A stretch of 64,000 nt of DNA from Cloacimonetes bacterium UBA5614. Lineage in GTDB: Bacteria > Cloacimonadota > Cloacimonadia > Cloacimonadales > Cloacimonadaceae. Positions 18,251-26,988 of the stretch are shown here, piece by piece; position 1 is the first letter of the stretch, and every line of letters starts with the position of its first letter. The notes under the pieces are model-generated. The model searched no databases and was not told the DNA's origin. It saw only the letters and a list, made by a program, of their open reading frames with translations. Location of the stretch: the NCBI GenBank assembly GCA_002424605.1, contig DIKQ01000001.1:62001-126000 (forward strand), given 5' to 3'. Position numbers and translations under genes: made by a program.

Positions 18251-19378
18251 TTACTTTACTTGGGGTAAAACCACCTGAGTTTCCAAAGCGTGGTATATGG
18301 TAGCATTAAAATCAAAAGTTGCCGGAACCTTCTGCGCCCAGACTAAAATGAAGGCATCTGAGGGCAGGGTCCCCGTAAAATCCAGGCTGAAACTTACCGG
18401 CTGCTGCAGGTCTGCTTCAGACAAAGCCGTGAATCCGGAAGCCAGGACGACATTCTTGCAGGGGTGGCCTGCGGCATTGGTGTGAATATCCGAGACTTTT
18501 TCCATGATAACATATTTGAGCCGCAGATTTTCCTGGGTGACTTCCGTATCTTTCAGTTCCACCCTGACAGTTCCGCTCAGGTTGTTGCCGACCACAGCAT
18601 GCTGCAGTTCAGTAAGCCCAATCTTAGCCGGCTGGGAGGAAAGGTTTTGCACCAGTTGGGTAAAGACCGCTTCGTTATCTTCATTATTTCCGTAAATGAT
18701 AGTCTGGCCCTGGAAAATGGTGACGGGCATATTAGTCAGTCCGTAATACTGGAACAGGTTATAGTTGGCTGGTATAGCCATAGGGTCATTAAGATGATAC
18801 TCCAGATAGGTCATCTGGTTGGCATAAGAGAGATAAAGGTTATCCAGCAGTTCTTCCACAATCGGGCAATTTGGACAGGTCTTGAAGGTAAAATACTCAA
18901 TTATTGCCCGCTGGTTAACGGCAGGATTGCAACCGCAGTCATCGCCGTTGCCGTAAAGCAGCCAACTGCCGTTCCTTTTGAGCAGGCGCTCTCCCAGGAA
19001 GGTGCTGTCCGCCACGATGCCTTTGGAAACGTCCAGCGCCGTGAACTGCCAGTTTGTGACAGCCAGTGAATCGTTGACTAACTGGCTCTGAAGCAGCTCC
19101 ACCGTGAACTCTGCAGACGGATACTGGGTCAGGATGTCCAGGAACCAGGTTTCCCTATCTGATTTATACTGCCCGTTGTGAAGATAATCCTCCACATAAA
19201 ACGCCATCACAGCCGATGCATCTGAAGCGGTAATATTCTGGAAAGCGTTTGCCAGCGGTGTGAAAAGTTCTGCTTCAAAGTCGATGGTATCCGCCGGTTC
19301 AAAGGTATGCTTGAATCTGTCGCAGGACATCACTGTCAGGACTGTGAGGGCAAGCATTATATAGGCAATGTATTTCAT
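18251..19378 (-). CDS. lipoprotein with NTF2-like and Omp28-like thioredoxin domains
   Basis: A 375-residue lipoprotein, lipobox LTVMSC (Cys 19). Residues about 30-150 form a SnoaL/NTF2-like domain (NAFQNITASDASAVMAFYVEDYLHNG). A thioredoxin-fold domain follows, with the active site YFTFKTCPNCPIVEELL (CPNC near residue 175) and the cis-Pro loop GLTNMPVTIFQG. Unlike its downstream relative at 14822 it keeps both active cysteines. It lies three bases after dsbD and nine before tlpA. It may pass electrons on the periplasmic side of a membrane, or act as a folding factor for Cys-containing exported proteins. Confidence 0.82.
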   Translation of the reverse strand: MKYIAYIMLALTVLTVMSCDRFKHTFEPADTIDFEAELFTPLANAFQNITASDASAVMAFYVEDYLHNGQYKSDRETWFLDILTQYPSAEFTVELLQSQLVNDSLAVTNWQFTALDVSKGIVADSTFLGERLLKRNGSWLLYGNGDDCGCNPAVNQRAIIEYFTFKTCPNCPIVEELLDNLYLSYANQMTYLEYHLNDPMAIPANYNLFQYYGLTNMPVTIFQGQTIIYGNNEDNEAVFTQLVQNLSSQPAKIGLTELQHAVVGNNLSGTVRVELKDTEVTQENLRLKYVIMEKVSDIHTNAAGHPCKNVVLASGFTALSEADLQQPVSFSLDFTGTLPSDAFILVWAQKVPATFDFNATIYHALETQVVLPQVK

Positions 19379-19381
19379 TAT

Positions 19382-21205
19382 TTACTCCGGTATTCTGTTG
19401 AGAGCGCTGCTGACTTCGCCTTTGGAAATCAGCTCGTTGAACAGGATTGGTTCCTGCCCGGGTATGTAGAGTGCATTAAAGGGAACTCCGGCGCGCTCAT
19501 GCTTTTTAATCCAGGCAAAAAGTTTTGCGTCTTTCCGGGTAAAATCACCCCGCAGCAACAGCACATTCTTAGCTGCAAACTCCTGCATCACCGCATCGGT
19601 AAACAGCACGGTCTTTTCATTGGTCTTGCAGTTCTTGCACCACTCGGCGCCGATATCCAGGAATACGGGTCTGCCCTCTTCCAGCGTCTTGTTCAGAAGC
19701 TCCTCGCTGAAGACATACCAGCCCTGAGGCGCATGCGGGGCGGGAACCAGCCCTTCTATCACCACTTCCTGCGATTGCGTTTTCTGCTCATCCATCGGAA
19801 GATAGACCAATGCAGCGCTGACAATCAGCACTATCGGGATTACCGTAAAAATCCACTGGGTTGCCTTGCTGTGCTCAAACCTGACAAAGCGTCCGTACAG
19901 CCAGATGGAAAAGCCCAGTATGAACATAAACCACACTACTTTCATGAAATAGTCGCTGTCGGTCAGCATATTGAGGGTTTTCAGCTGGGTATAGACCAGC
20001 CACAGCAGGACAAATCCCATGAACTGCTTGAAAAGCACCATCCAGTCACCGGGTTTGGGAATCAGTTTCAAAGCTCCCTTGAAGAAGCCTATCAGGATGA
20101 AGGGGAAGGCAAATCCCAGCCCGATTATCAGGAAAAAGACCAGCATCAGTGCGGGTGGCAGTTTTAAAGCAAAAGGCAGTGCCAGCCCCAGGAAAGGCCC
20201 TGTGCAGGCAATCGCCATCAGGAAAGCAAAGACGCCGCCGAAAAAGGAACCGCTGTAACCGCTTTTGGAGGTTGCCTGCGATACGGCGTTCATGCCGGGA
20301 AGCTGAATTTCAAATATGCCCAGCAAAGACAGGGCAAAAGCAAAGATAATGCTCATCAGGGCTATGACAAATCCCGGGTTCTGGTTTTGCAGACCCCAGC
20401 CGACTGATTCGCCAGCCTGCTGCAAGGCAATGAATATCCCTGCCAGGACTCCGAAAGATATCAAAACGCCCATAGTATAGAGAAAGATGTGCCCCACAAC
20501 CTTGCTGTCGTCAGATTTTGCCTGGTTGATAATCTTCATTACCCTGATGGGCAGGATGGGCAATACGCAGGGTGTGGCATTGAGGATTAGACCGCCCAGG
20601 AAGGCAAAGACCAGGTATTTGAGGATTTCGGTCCAGGGAGGCCGGGTAGTTTCCGGCTGCGGTTCCGGTTCCTGCTCTGTAACCGGTTCCGTTTCGATGA
20701 TTTCTTCCGTGCTGTCTCTTATTACCAAAGCCGGAATTTCCTCTCCATCGGCTTCGGTCTTGACGATATCCAGGACAAGGGTTTTCTCCACTTCTTCCGG
20801 AGGTTCGCACATGCCGGATTCAAAGCAGAGGTTATAGGCAAGCAGGGCTTTTACCTGCAGGGTTCCGGGACGGGCATTCTCCTTAACCGTAAAGGGCAGG
20901 GTAAGGGTTACCTTTTTGTAATAATGCCATTCGTCGGGACCGTCTTCCTTGTCCGCTTTGGGATAGACCACCCTGTCAAAGATTAATTCGGGATGCGACG
21001 CCTGCAGGTAGAAATAGCTGGGGTCGCTGGGGCTGAAGCTCTGCTTCATACCATCCGGAATCGTCAGGACAGCCCTGATGGCACCTTTTTCTCCGGGAAG
21101 CAGGGCATTCGGCGTTATAATGATATTAACTGTCGCCGCCGCAAACACTGCAGCAGCCATCAGCAGCAGAACCGTTACCAGTAATAGTTTCTTCGCTTTG
21201 TTCAC
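19382..21205 (-). CDS. dsbD: thiol:disulfide interchange protein DsbD
   Basis: About 607 residues. A signal peptide and an N-terminal periplasmic immunoglobulin-like domain (about 25-150) with a CFESGMC pair are followed by eight membrane helices (about 195-450, containing GLILNATPCVLPILPIRVM and MAIACTGPFLGLALP, the two membrane cysteines of DsbD). The C-terminal thioredoxin domain carries GAEWCKNCKTNEKTV. DsbD moves electrons from cytosolic thioredoxin to periplasmic acceptors; here the acceptors are probably the TlpA and Omp28-like products just downstream. I prefer the GTG at 21205, four bases after ggaagg, to the upstream TTG at 21220. A TTGACG -35-like box lies near 21285 on this strand. 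Confidence 0.92.
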   Translation of the reverse strand: MNKAKKLLLVTVLLLMAAAVFAAATVNIIITPNALLPGEKGAIRAVLTIPDGMKQSFSPSDPSYFYLQASHPELIFDRVVYPKADKEDGPDEWHYYKKVTLTLPFTVKENARPGTLQVKALLAYNLCFESGMCEPPEEVEKTLVLDIVKTEADGEEIPALVIRDSTEEIIETEPVTEQEPEPQPETTRPPWTEILKYLVFAFLGGLILNATPCVLPILPIRVMKIINQAKSDDSKVVGHIFLYTMGVLISFGVLAGIFIALQQAGESVGWGLQNQNPGFVIALMSIIFAFALSLLGIFEIQLPGMNAVSQATSKSGYSGSFFGGVFAFLMAIACTGPFLGLALPFALKLPPALMLVFFLIIGLGFAFPFILIGFFKGALKLIPKPGDWMVLFKQFMGFVLLWLVYTQLKTLNMLTDSDYFMKVVWFMFILGFSIWLYGRFVRFEHSKATQWIFTVIPIVLIVSAALVYLPMDEQKTQSQEVVIEGLVPAPHAPQGWYVFSEELLNKTLEEGRPVFLDIGAEWCKNCKTNEKTVLFTDAVMQEFAAKNVLLLRGDFTRKDAKLFAWIKKHERAGVPFNALYIPGQEPILFNELISKGEVSSALNRIPE

Positions 21206-21315
21206 ATTACCTTCCAGCAATTCTATTTTTCTCTGTTCTAATTACATTCATTCAATTGTAATTATGCAGATTTTATTCCATATAACCTAACTAATCCGTC
21301 AAGAAAAACACTCTT

Positions 21316-21395
21316 TCTCCCTGAATTCCACCTGGGGTCCTCCTGGGCTGAGCCCGGGAGGACCCCAGGAGGACCCCAGGTGGCAAGCAGGGAAG
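21316..21395. repeat. 11-nt-register palindromic element, copy B
   Basis: Eighty bases: TCTCCCTGAAT, TCCACCTGGGG, TCCTCCTGGGC, centre TGA, then GCCCGGGAGGA, CCCCAGGAGGA, CCCCAGGTGGC, AAGCAGGGAAG. The left arm has one 11-nt unit fewer than the right, so the length is 91 minus 11. It lies upstream of dsbD and just beyond the 3' end of the EamA gene. Confidence 0.87.
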
Positions 21396-21404
21396 ATGCA
21401 AAAA

Positions 21405-22307
21405 TCAGTCGAATGGGATGATTTCGGTCTTGATGTCTTTCTTCTGGGAAATCAGCAGACCAAGAATGACCAGGGCAATCCCTGTCACGGCTTTGAGAGT
21501 GGGAGTATCACCCAAAATCAGGAAGGCAGTAATGGCAGTAAGGACAGGAATCAGGTTTGTAAAGAGGTTGGATTTGATGATGCCCAGTTCGCGGATTACG
21601 CCTGTATAAAGCATGAAAGCTCCCACAGAGGCAAACACAGACATGGCGGAAATGGTCAGCAGTCCCAATCCGGAATGCTGCATGGAGAAAAAGTGCCGGG
21701 CATCCAGAGCCAGGAACACCGGCAGGAAGTAAATCATGCCAAACAGGCTCTGCCAGCTTACAATGGTGATTGTCTCATACTTGAGGGTGAGCTTTCGCAC
21801 CGTAATGCCGTAAAACATACCTCCGAACACCGCTACCATCATCAGCCCGATTCCTTTGGCAGTCGCCCAGATTTCCTCCGATTCAAAAGCGAGTAAACCC
21901 ACTCCCAGTAAAGAGATAAACAATCCCAGGAATATCCAGCCGGTCACTTTTTCTTTCAGGAACAGCCAGGCGGCAATCACGGTAAACAGCGGTATGGTGG
22001 AGATAATCAGGGAGCCCAGGGTCGGCGACACATATTGCATGCCGTTTGCCTCACCCATAAAGTAGCAGAAGGGTTCAAAAAAAGCCACCATCATAAAGCG
22101 GAAAATATCCTTCTTCTCGGGGATTTCCTTGTGCCTGAGCAATAACGAGGCAGCGAACAGGAGAAAGCTGGCAAGCACCAGACGCAGAAACACGATTTCA
22201 ATGGGAGTGTACCAGCGGAAAGCAATCTTTATCCAGACAAAGGTAAGTGCCCAGAACAGCATCGCCAGAACCGCCTTGATATATGCCAGGTTGTGAACTT
22301 TATTCAT
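21405..22307 (-). CDS. EamA-family (DMT) transporter
   Basis: A 300-residue membrane protein of about ten helices in two EamA repeats. Repeat 1 starts LAYIKAVLAMLFWALTFVWIKIAF and repeat 2 starts TAKGIGLMMVAVFGGMFYGITV; the ends have VLTAITAFLILGDTPTLKAVTGIALVILGLLIS, the typical last helices. Members export or import small metabolites such as amino acids; the substrate cannot be predicted. aggagttt precedes the ATG. It is last in the row of minus-strand genes beginning at mreB. Confidence 0.9.
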   Translation of the reverse strand: MNKVHNLAYIKAVLAMLFWALTFVWIKIAFRWYTPIEIVFLRLVLASFLLFAASLLLRHKEIPEKKDIFRFMMVAFFEPFCYFMGEANGMQYVSPTLGSLIISTIPLFTVIAAWLFLKEKVTGWIFLGLFISLLGVGLLAFESEEIWATAKGIGLMMVAVFGGMFYGITVRKLTLKYETITIVSWQSLFGMIYFLPVFLALDARHFFSMQHSGLGLLTISAMSVFASVGAFMLYTGVIRELGIIKSNLFTNLIPVLTAITAFLILGDTPTLKAVTGIALVILGLLISQKKDIKTEIIPFD

Positions 22308-22346
22308 AAACTCCTGCTGATTAGTCTTATCGGAGCAGAGGAATTT

Positions 22347-22793
22347 CTAAAGGGTATCCGAGTCAAGCATAATCGTCACAGGGCCGTCATTGACCAGATG
22401 CACCTGCATGTCGGCTGCAAACACGCCTGTCTGGAGATTGACGTCATACCTGTACAGCTCGGATATGAAAAGATTGTAAAGCATTTCAGCTTTAACGGGC
22501 TCTGCAGCGCTGATGAAATCAGGCCTTCTGCCCCTGCGGCAATCTGCATATAAAGTGAATTGGGAAACGAGCAGGATTCCACCGCTGATGTCCTGTACAG
22601 AAAGGTTAATTTTGCCGTTGGAATCGCTGAAGATGCGGAGTTCGGCAAGCTTTTGGGTTAGCCGGGGGATTAGCTCCGGAGTATCAGAATGGGTGATGCC
22701 GATAAAGACAAGCAGTCCCTGGCCGATGGATGCATGGACTTTACCGTCAATCCGGACTTCGGCAGAGCTTGCCCTCTGAATCAGCAGACGCAT
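22347..22793 (-). CDS. dtd: D-aminoacyl-tRNA deacylase
   Basis: A 148-residue protein of normal Dtd length. It frees tRNA from mischarged D-amino acids (and glycine) and so guards translation. The start MRLLIQRASSAEVRIDG, the LLVSQFTLYADCRRGRRPDF motif (SQFTLY, catalytic Thr) and the HLVNDGPVTIML motif (NDGPVT) that forms the cross-subunit cis-Pro site are all present. It follows a lipoprotein gene by 12 bases. Confidence 0.96.
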   Translation of the reverse strand: MRLLIQRASSAEVRIDGKVHASIGQGLLVFIGITHSDTPELIPRLTQKLAELRIFSDSNGKINLSVQDISGGILLVSQFTLYADCRRGRRPDFISAAEPVKAEMLYNLFISELYRYDVNLQTGVFAADMQVHLVNDGPVTIMLDSDTL

Positions 22794-22805
22794 ATCGGGC
22801 GGGGA

Positions 22806-23402
22806 CTATTCCCTGGTGAACTGGTGAACGAGGAAACAGCCGGCGTCGTCAATCCAGATAGTATTATCCGAATCCTTGGGGACGAAAATGGCTATGCGGG
22901 CAAAGGAGGCTGAGTTTTTCATGAATCCGGCGCTGATGCCGGCCCTTCTCCACTCCGGCCTTGCTTTGATGCTTTTGCGGAAACTGTTTACCTTGTCTCC
23001 CGCATCATTATATGCCCAGAAATACAAGCGTAGGGGCTTTCTTGTCCGCTTCTCCGCCCTGAAGTATCCCCTGGCGTAGTATCCGCCTGTGTAGTTAATC
23101 TTGAAAGCTTCCGAGACCAGATAGAGATTTTTGCTGCTGTTCCTGATGCGGATGGATTTCCTGCCGCTGCGGACCATCAGCGAATCGAGATTCATCGGGA
23201 CTGTTTCATCCTTGATGCTGCTGACGATGTACCAGCCTTCCGGAAGCTGTCTGTTATCCTTTGCAGACCTTTCAAAATCATGGTTTCTCAGGATATTGGT
23301 TTTCCCCTGGCTGTCCGAATCAAGATATAGCAGCGTGGATCCATAAAAACAGCTGCTAAGCAGCAAACATGCAAAACATAAGGCAAGTATCAACTGTCTC
23401 AT
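22806..23402 (-). CDS. lipoprotein with jelly-roll carbohydrate-binding-like domain
   Basis: A 198-residue lipoprotein with lipobox LLLSSC. The mature part looks like a beta-sandwich of the CBM4/9-like type: NILRNHDFERSA ... LPEGWYI, GRKSIRIRNSS, YYARGYFRAE, FARIAIFVPKDSDNTIWIDDAGCF. Such folds bind sugars or peptidoglycan-like polymers, but no ligand can be assigned. Its ATG overlaps the rodA stop by four bases, placing it in the cell-shape operon; a wall-related role is a reasonable inference. Confidence 0.72.
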   Translation of the reverse strand: MRQLILALCFACLLLSSCFYGSTLLYLDSDSQGKTNILRNHDFERSAKDNRQLPEGWYIVSSIKDETVPMNLDSLMVRSGRKSIRIRNSSKNLYLVSEAFKINYTGGYYARGYFRAEKRTRKPLRLYFWAYNDAGDKVNSFRKSIKARPEWRRAGISAGFMKNSASFARIAIFVPKDSDNTIWIDDAGCFLVHQFTRE

Positions 23403-24616
23403 TTCATAAATCCCCGCTCATTGAGGTATTTCAGGACAACACCAATGGCCAAACCGTTAATCAGCAGGTTTGAGCCGCCATAACTAATAAACGGCAACGG
23501 AATACCGGTCGCCGGCACCAGACCGATGTTCATGCCGATGTTTATAAAAGTCTGGAACATCAGATAGCCGAAGATGCCGGAAGCGGCTATCCTGCGTTCC
23601 TTTACCCGGATTTCCCGGATGGCAATCGTAAGACGCCAGAACAATAAAAAGAACAGCAACAGAAGAAAAATGCTCCCCAGGAAGCCAAATTCTTCTCCTA
23701 TTATGGAGTAAATAAAATCCGTATGATGCTCCGGCAGGAAATTCATATTCTTCTGGGTTCCTTCCAGCCAGCCTTTGCCGACAGTGCCTCCACTGCCGAC
23801 CGCAATCTTTGCCTGGATTATCTGGTATCCTGCTCCCAAGGGGTCCCGCATCGGGTCCATAAACGTCAGAATCCGGTTCTGCTGATACTCTTTTAGTCCG
23901 CTCCAGAACACAGGCATTATCACTGCCAGGAATGTATTGGCTATCGCAGCTACGGTAACCGTAACCCAGGACAATCTGAACCATAGCAATAATATGACCA
24001 GAACCGCCAGCCAAAGAACTATAAAAGCCCAGTGAAACGAAGCAACAATACTTATCACGGGACTCGCCAGCAGCAACAGATAAAATGCCGGCACTCCTGC
24101 CGCCAAAAACATCGCCATCAGTGCAAACCAGTAAGTCAGGGTAGTCCCAAAATCCGGTTCCACCATGATCAGAATGACCGGTGTCACAACTATAAGTATC
24201 CCATACAATAGCTGCTTCAATTCGCTCAAATGCTCTTTTGACAATATTCTGGCAGCGAATAAAATAGTCAACAACTTTGCACTCTCGGATGGCTGATAAG
24301 AAAACCCGAAGATGTTAAACCATCTGTGAGAGCCATTTATGGCGGGCGTAAACAATACAAGCACAAGGAATATCAGGTTCAATCCATACAGGGGAGCTAT
24401 GACCAAGTCAAATACCGGCATTGGCAGTTTTAAAAGCAGGAAAAGCGTTCCCAGCAGGATTACCGCAAAGATTAACTGCCGCCACCAGAAATCCTTAACG
24501 GCTATCTGCTCTCCAATCTTGCTGGTGGAAGCCGTGTAGATGGCAACAATGCCTGTAATGATTAACAGCAGCAGCAGCACGAGCATCGTAAAGTCAAACT
24601 TCTTGCGGTTAATCAT
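23399..24616 (-). CDS. rodA: rod-shape SEDS glycosyltransferase RodA
   Basis: A 405-residue polytopic protein of the SEDS family, which polymerises lipid II into glycan during side-wall growth together with PBP2. Visible family motifs are HRWFNIFGFSYQPSESAKL, EPDFGTTLTY, MDPMRDPLGAGYQIIQAKIAVGSGG, FLPEHHTDFIYSIIGEEFGF and GIPLPFISYGGSNLLINGLAIG. I start it at ATG 24616 (MINRKKFDF); it overlaps the mrdA end by 8 bases, with gagg nine bases upstream. The longer frame lies within mrdA. Confidence 0.96.
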   Translation of the reverse strand: MINRKKFDFTMLVLLLLLIITGIVAIYTASTSKIGEQIAVKDFWWRQLIFAVILLGTLFLLLKLPMPVFDLVIAPLYGLNLIFLVLVLFTPAINGSHRWFNIFGFSYQPSESAKLLTILFAARILSKEHLSELKQLLYGILIVVTPVILIMVEPDFGTTLTYWFALMAMFLAAGVPAFYLLLLASPVISIVASFHWAFIVLWLAVLVILLLWFRLSWVTVTVAAIANTFLAVIMPVFWSGLKEYQQNRILTFMDPMRDPLGAGYQIIQAKIAVGSGGTVGKGWLEGTQKNMNFLPEHHTDFIYSIIGEEFGFLGSIFLLLLFFLLFWRLTIAIREIRVKERRIAASGIFGYLMFQTFINIGMNIGLVPATGIPLPFISYGGSNLLINGLAIGVVLKYLNERGFMK

Positions 24617-26498
24617 TATGGGTTTCCTCATTGGCATTCGCGCCGTTTGGGTATAGCTCGGACGGCTGGTATTCATTGCCGTTGCCGGACATGTCATCCG
24701 GGTCCCTGAACTGCACCGGAACCCGCGCCGGAGCTTTAATTGCCTCAATATTGCCCATGTAATAGTTGAGAATCCTGGTTGCTAGGGGTGCTGCGACTCC
24801 TCCGCCGTGACCTGCGTTCTCCAGGAAGACAGTGACAGCTATCTCCGGCTTGTCTGTAACGATATAGCAGCTAAACCAGGCATGGGTTGTCCTGCCGTGC
24901 ACGTTTTCAGCCGAGCCGGTCTTGCCGTAGGTGGTGGCGCCCTTGACTCTGACGCTGTTCGCCGTTCCCCCCGGAACATTGGTAACGCTGTAAAGCCCCT
25001 GCTGGATAAGCTTAAGATTGGTTGGACTATAGGGCAGTTTCACTTGTTGTAGAGGACTAATCTGCTGCCGGGTGTAAGAATTCTTACCCACAGTTTTCTG
25101 CAGCAGATGGGGTTGTATCCAGATACCGTCATTGGCTATAGCGGAGTAATAGGCGCAGATCTGCAGGGGAGTGGTGAGCACCTCTCCCTGGCCAATGGCG
25201 AGATTGACCTTATGCCCGAGAATGCTTATCCTCTTACCGTAATTCTTGTGATACCATTCCGTGTCAGGAAACAGCCCGTTCCTTTCATTCGGAAGGTCTA
25301 TGCCGGTTTTGTGCCCCAGCATGCATTTGTGCACGTAATCCTTGAAGTCTTCCAGCTTCATCTTCATGGAAAGGTCATAGAAATATACGTCGCAGGAAAC
25401 CTTGAGGGCTTCAACAACGTTGCTCCTGCCATGTCCATAGGGAGTCCAGCACTTGAAGAAGCGGTTCCCTACCTGCATTCCGCCGACACAAGGCGCCAGC
25501 AGGGTATGCTGGTTTACATATCCCTTCTCCAGTCCCAGTCCGGCAGTAATTGTTTTAAAGACAGAGCCGGGGGGATAGGCGGCGTGAATCACCCTGTCCA
25601 TCATTGGCTTGGAGATGTTCTCATTCAGAACTTTCCAGTCTTCCTCGCTGATTTTGGACATAAACAGGTTTTGGTCGTAACTTGGCTTGCTGACATAGGC
25701 AAGGATTCCACCGGTCCGTACATCCATCACAACAATGGCTCCCCGCAATCCTGCAGGGAAGACTGACTCCGCAAATTCCTGAATGTCGTTATCAAGGGTC
25801 AGCACCAACCCCAGTCCGTTTTCGGGATATACTGTGCTTTCCGCCCTGAACAGGTTAAGGCTGCGACCGCTGGCATCGACCTGGACAATTTCGCGTCCGT
25901 CCCTGCCTTTGACCAGCACTTCATAATATTTCTCCAGCCCCGTCTTGCCTATCACGCTGTTTATCGTGTAATCCTCATCCCGGTACCGCTGGTATTCCTG
26001 CTCGTTTATCCTGCCGACATAACCCGTAAAGTGATTTGGATAAAGGTAATTGCGCGTGGTTTCCGTCTTGAAGAACAACTCCGGAAAGTAATTCAACTGC
26101 TCGGACAGGGTTATCACTTTCTCATGCGGGACATTTTCTGCAATTATGATATCCTCATAGGAGCGGAAACGCAAGCTCACTATCAGTTTCCTCAGTTCAT
26201 CATTACCCATCCCGAATTCCCTAAGCAGGAAATCCGATAGAGCCTTGAAGTCCTTGATTCTGCCCGTTATCAGATAGAGATTCTGGGAAGGGATGTTTTC
26301 CACGATGGGGCGGTACTTGTGGTCATAGATTTCACCACGGGTGGCGGTTATCCTGCGCAAACGCACGAAATTGCTTTCCGCTATCTGCTTGTAATAACTG
26401 CCCTGAACCACCTGCAGGCGGAACAGTGAGAAAAACAGCAGTCCGAACAGCAGACCCATCACTATCCTGAAGTAGTGGTAAAAGGAGAGCTTATCCAT
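24609..26498 (-). CDS. mrdA: penicillin-binding protein 2 (transpeptidase)
   Basis: A 629-residue PBP2. One N-terminal membrane helix (YFRIVMGLLFGLLFFSLFRL) anchors a dimerisation domain (RRITATRGEIYDHKYRPIVEN) and a transpeptidase domain with KPSYDQN, the nucleophile motif YPPGSVFK (SxxK), SCDVYF (SxN-like) and KTGSAEN (KTG). It crosslinks side-wall peptidoglycan in the elongasome with RodA and MreBCD. The ATG at 26498 is preferred over a TTG at 26510; it overlaps the end of mreD. The C-terminal tail (PSELYPNGANANEE) is hydrophilic. Confidence 0.96.
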   Translation of the reverse strand: MDKLSFYHYFRIVMGLLFGLLFFSLFRLQVVQGSYYKQIAESNFVRLRRITATRGEIYDHKYRPIVENIPSQNLYLITGRIKDFKALSDFLLREFGMGNDELRKLIVSLRFRSYEDIIIAENVPHEKVITLSEQLNYFPELFFKTETTRNYLYPNHFTGYVGRINEQEYQRYRDEDYTINSVIGKTGLEKYYEVLVKGRDGREIVQVDASGRSLNLFRAESTVYPENGLGLVLTLDNDIQEFAESVFPAGLRGAIVVMDVRTGGILAYVSKPSYDQNLFMSKISEEDWKVLNENISKPMMDRVIHAAYPPGSVFKTITAGLGLEKGYVNQHTLLAPCVGGMQVGNRFFKCWTPYGHGRSNVVEALKVSCDVYFYDLSMKMKLEDFKDYVHKCMLGHKTGIDLPNERNGLFPDTEWYHKNYGKRISILGHKVNLAIGQGEVLTTPLQICAYYSAIANDGIWIQPHLLQKTVGKNSYTRQQISPLQQVKLPYSPTNLKLIQQGLYSVTNVPGGTANSVRVKGATTYGKTGSAENVHGRTTHAWFSCYIVTDKPEIAVTVFLENAGHGGGVAAPLATRILNYYMGNIEAIKAPARVPVQFRDPDDMSGNGNEYQPSELYPNGANANEETHND

Positions 26499-26988
26499 GC
26501 CGGAAATCAAGCTTGAGATGAGATATGGAAATCAGCAGGGCTGTCATTACTGCCGATGCGATGAGATTGTAAAAAATCATACCCCAGAAAGTGAAGAAAA
26601 GGCTGAGGGTAAAGCCTGTCAATATCCCATAAACTATGTATATAAAGAGCGAATACAGCACACAGGCAAGCCCGAGCGAGATACCCATCGTGATATAACT
26701 GTCCTTTTCCAGGGGGCGGTGAAACTCGTCCACTCCCACTGCCAGCAGGATAAACAAAGTGGTCTGCAGTCCCAGCATGGCAGGCATGGTCAGGTCATAG
26801 CAGATGCCCAGCAGGAATATCATCGGTATCAGCATAGACGCCGGCTTGCGCCACACCTGATAAACTATCCAGCCCAGGAAAAGATTGGGGGTTACGCCTC
26901 CGACAGCAATGTTCGGAACCAGCAGCACCTGCAGATACAGGATGACTATTCCGCTTACCAGAGTCCGCACCACCAGCCAAAAGGTCAT
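26491..26988 (-). CDS. mreD: rod-shape-determining protein MreD
   Basis: A 165-residue membrane protein with five to six helices. It starts MTFWLVVRTLVSGIVILYLQ and includes VGGVTPNLFLGWIVYQVWRKP, a typical MreD N-terminal half, then LLGICYDLTMPAMLGLQT. MreD links MreC to the cytoplasmic membrane parts of the elongasome. Its ATG overlaps the stop of the CofE-like gene (ATGA), and it overlaps mrdA at the other end, so it is translated as part of a tightly coupled operon. Confidence 0.9.
   Translation of the reverse strand: MTFWLVVRTLVSGIVILYLQVLLVPNIAVGGVTPNLFLGWIVYQVWRKPASMLIPMIFLLGICYDLTMPAMLGLQTTLFILLAVGVDEFHRPLEKDSYITMGISLGLACVLYSLFIYIVYGILTGFTLSLFFTFWGMIFYNLIASAVMTALLISISHLKLDFRHG

Noticed and set aside
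19307..20167. A 286-codon plus-strand frame opposite dsbD and the lipoprotein
   Set aside because: It spans two clear minus-strand genes and shows no motif.
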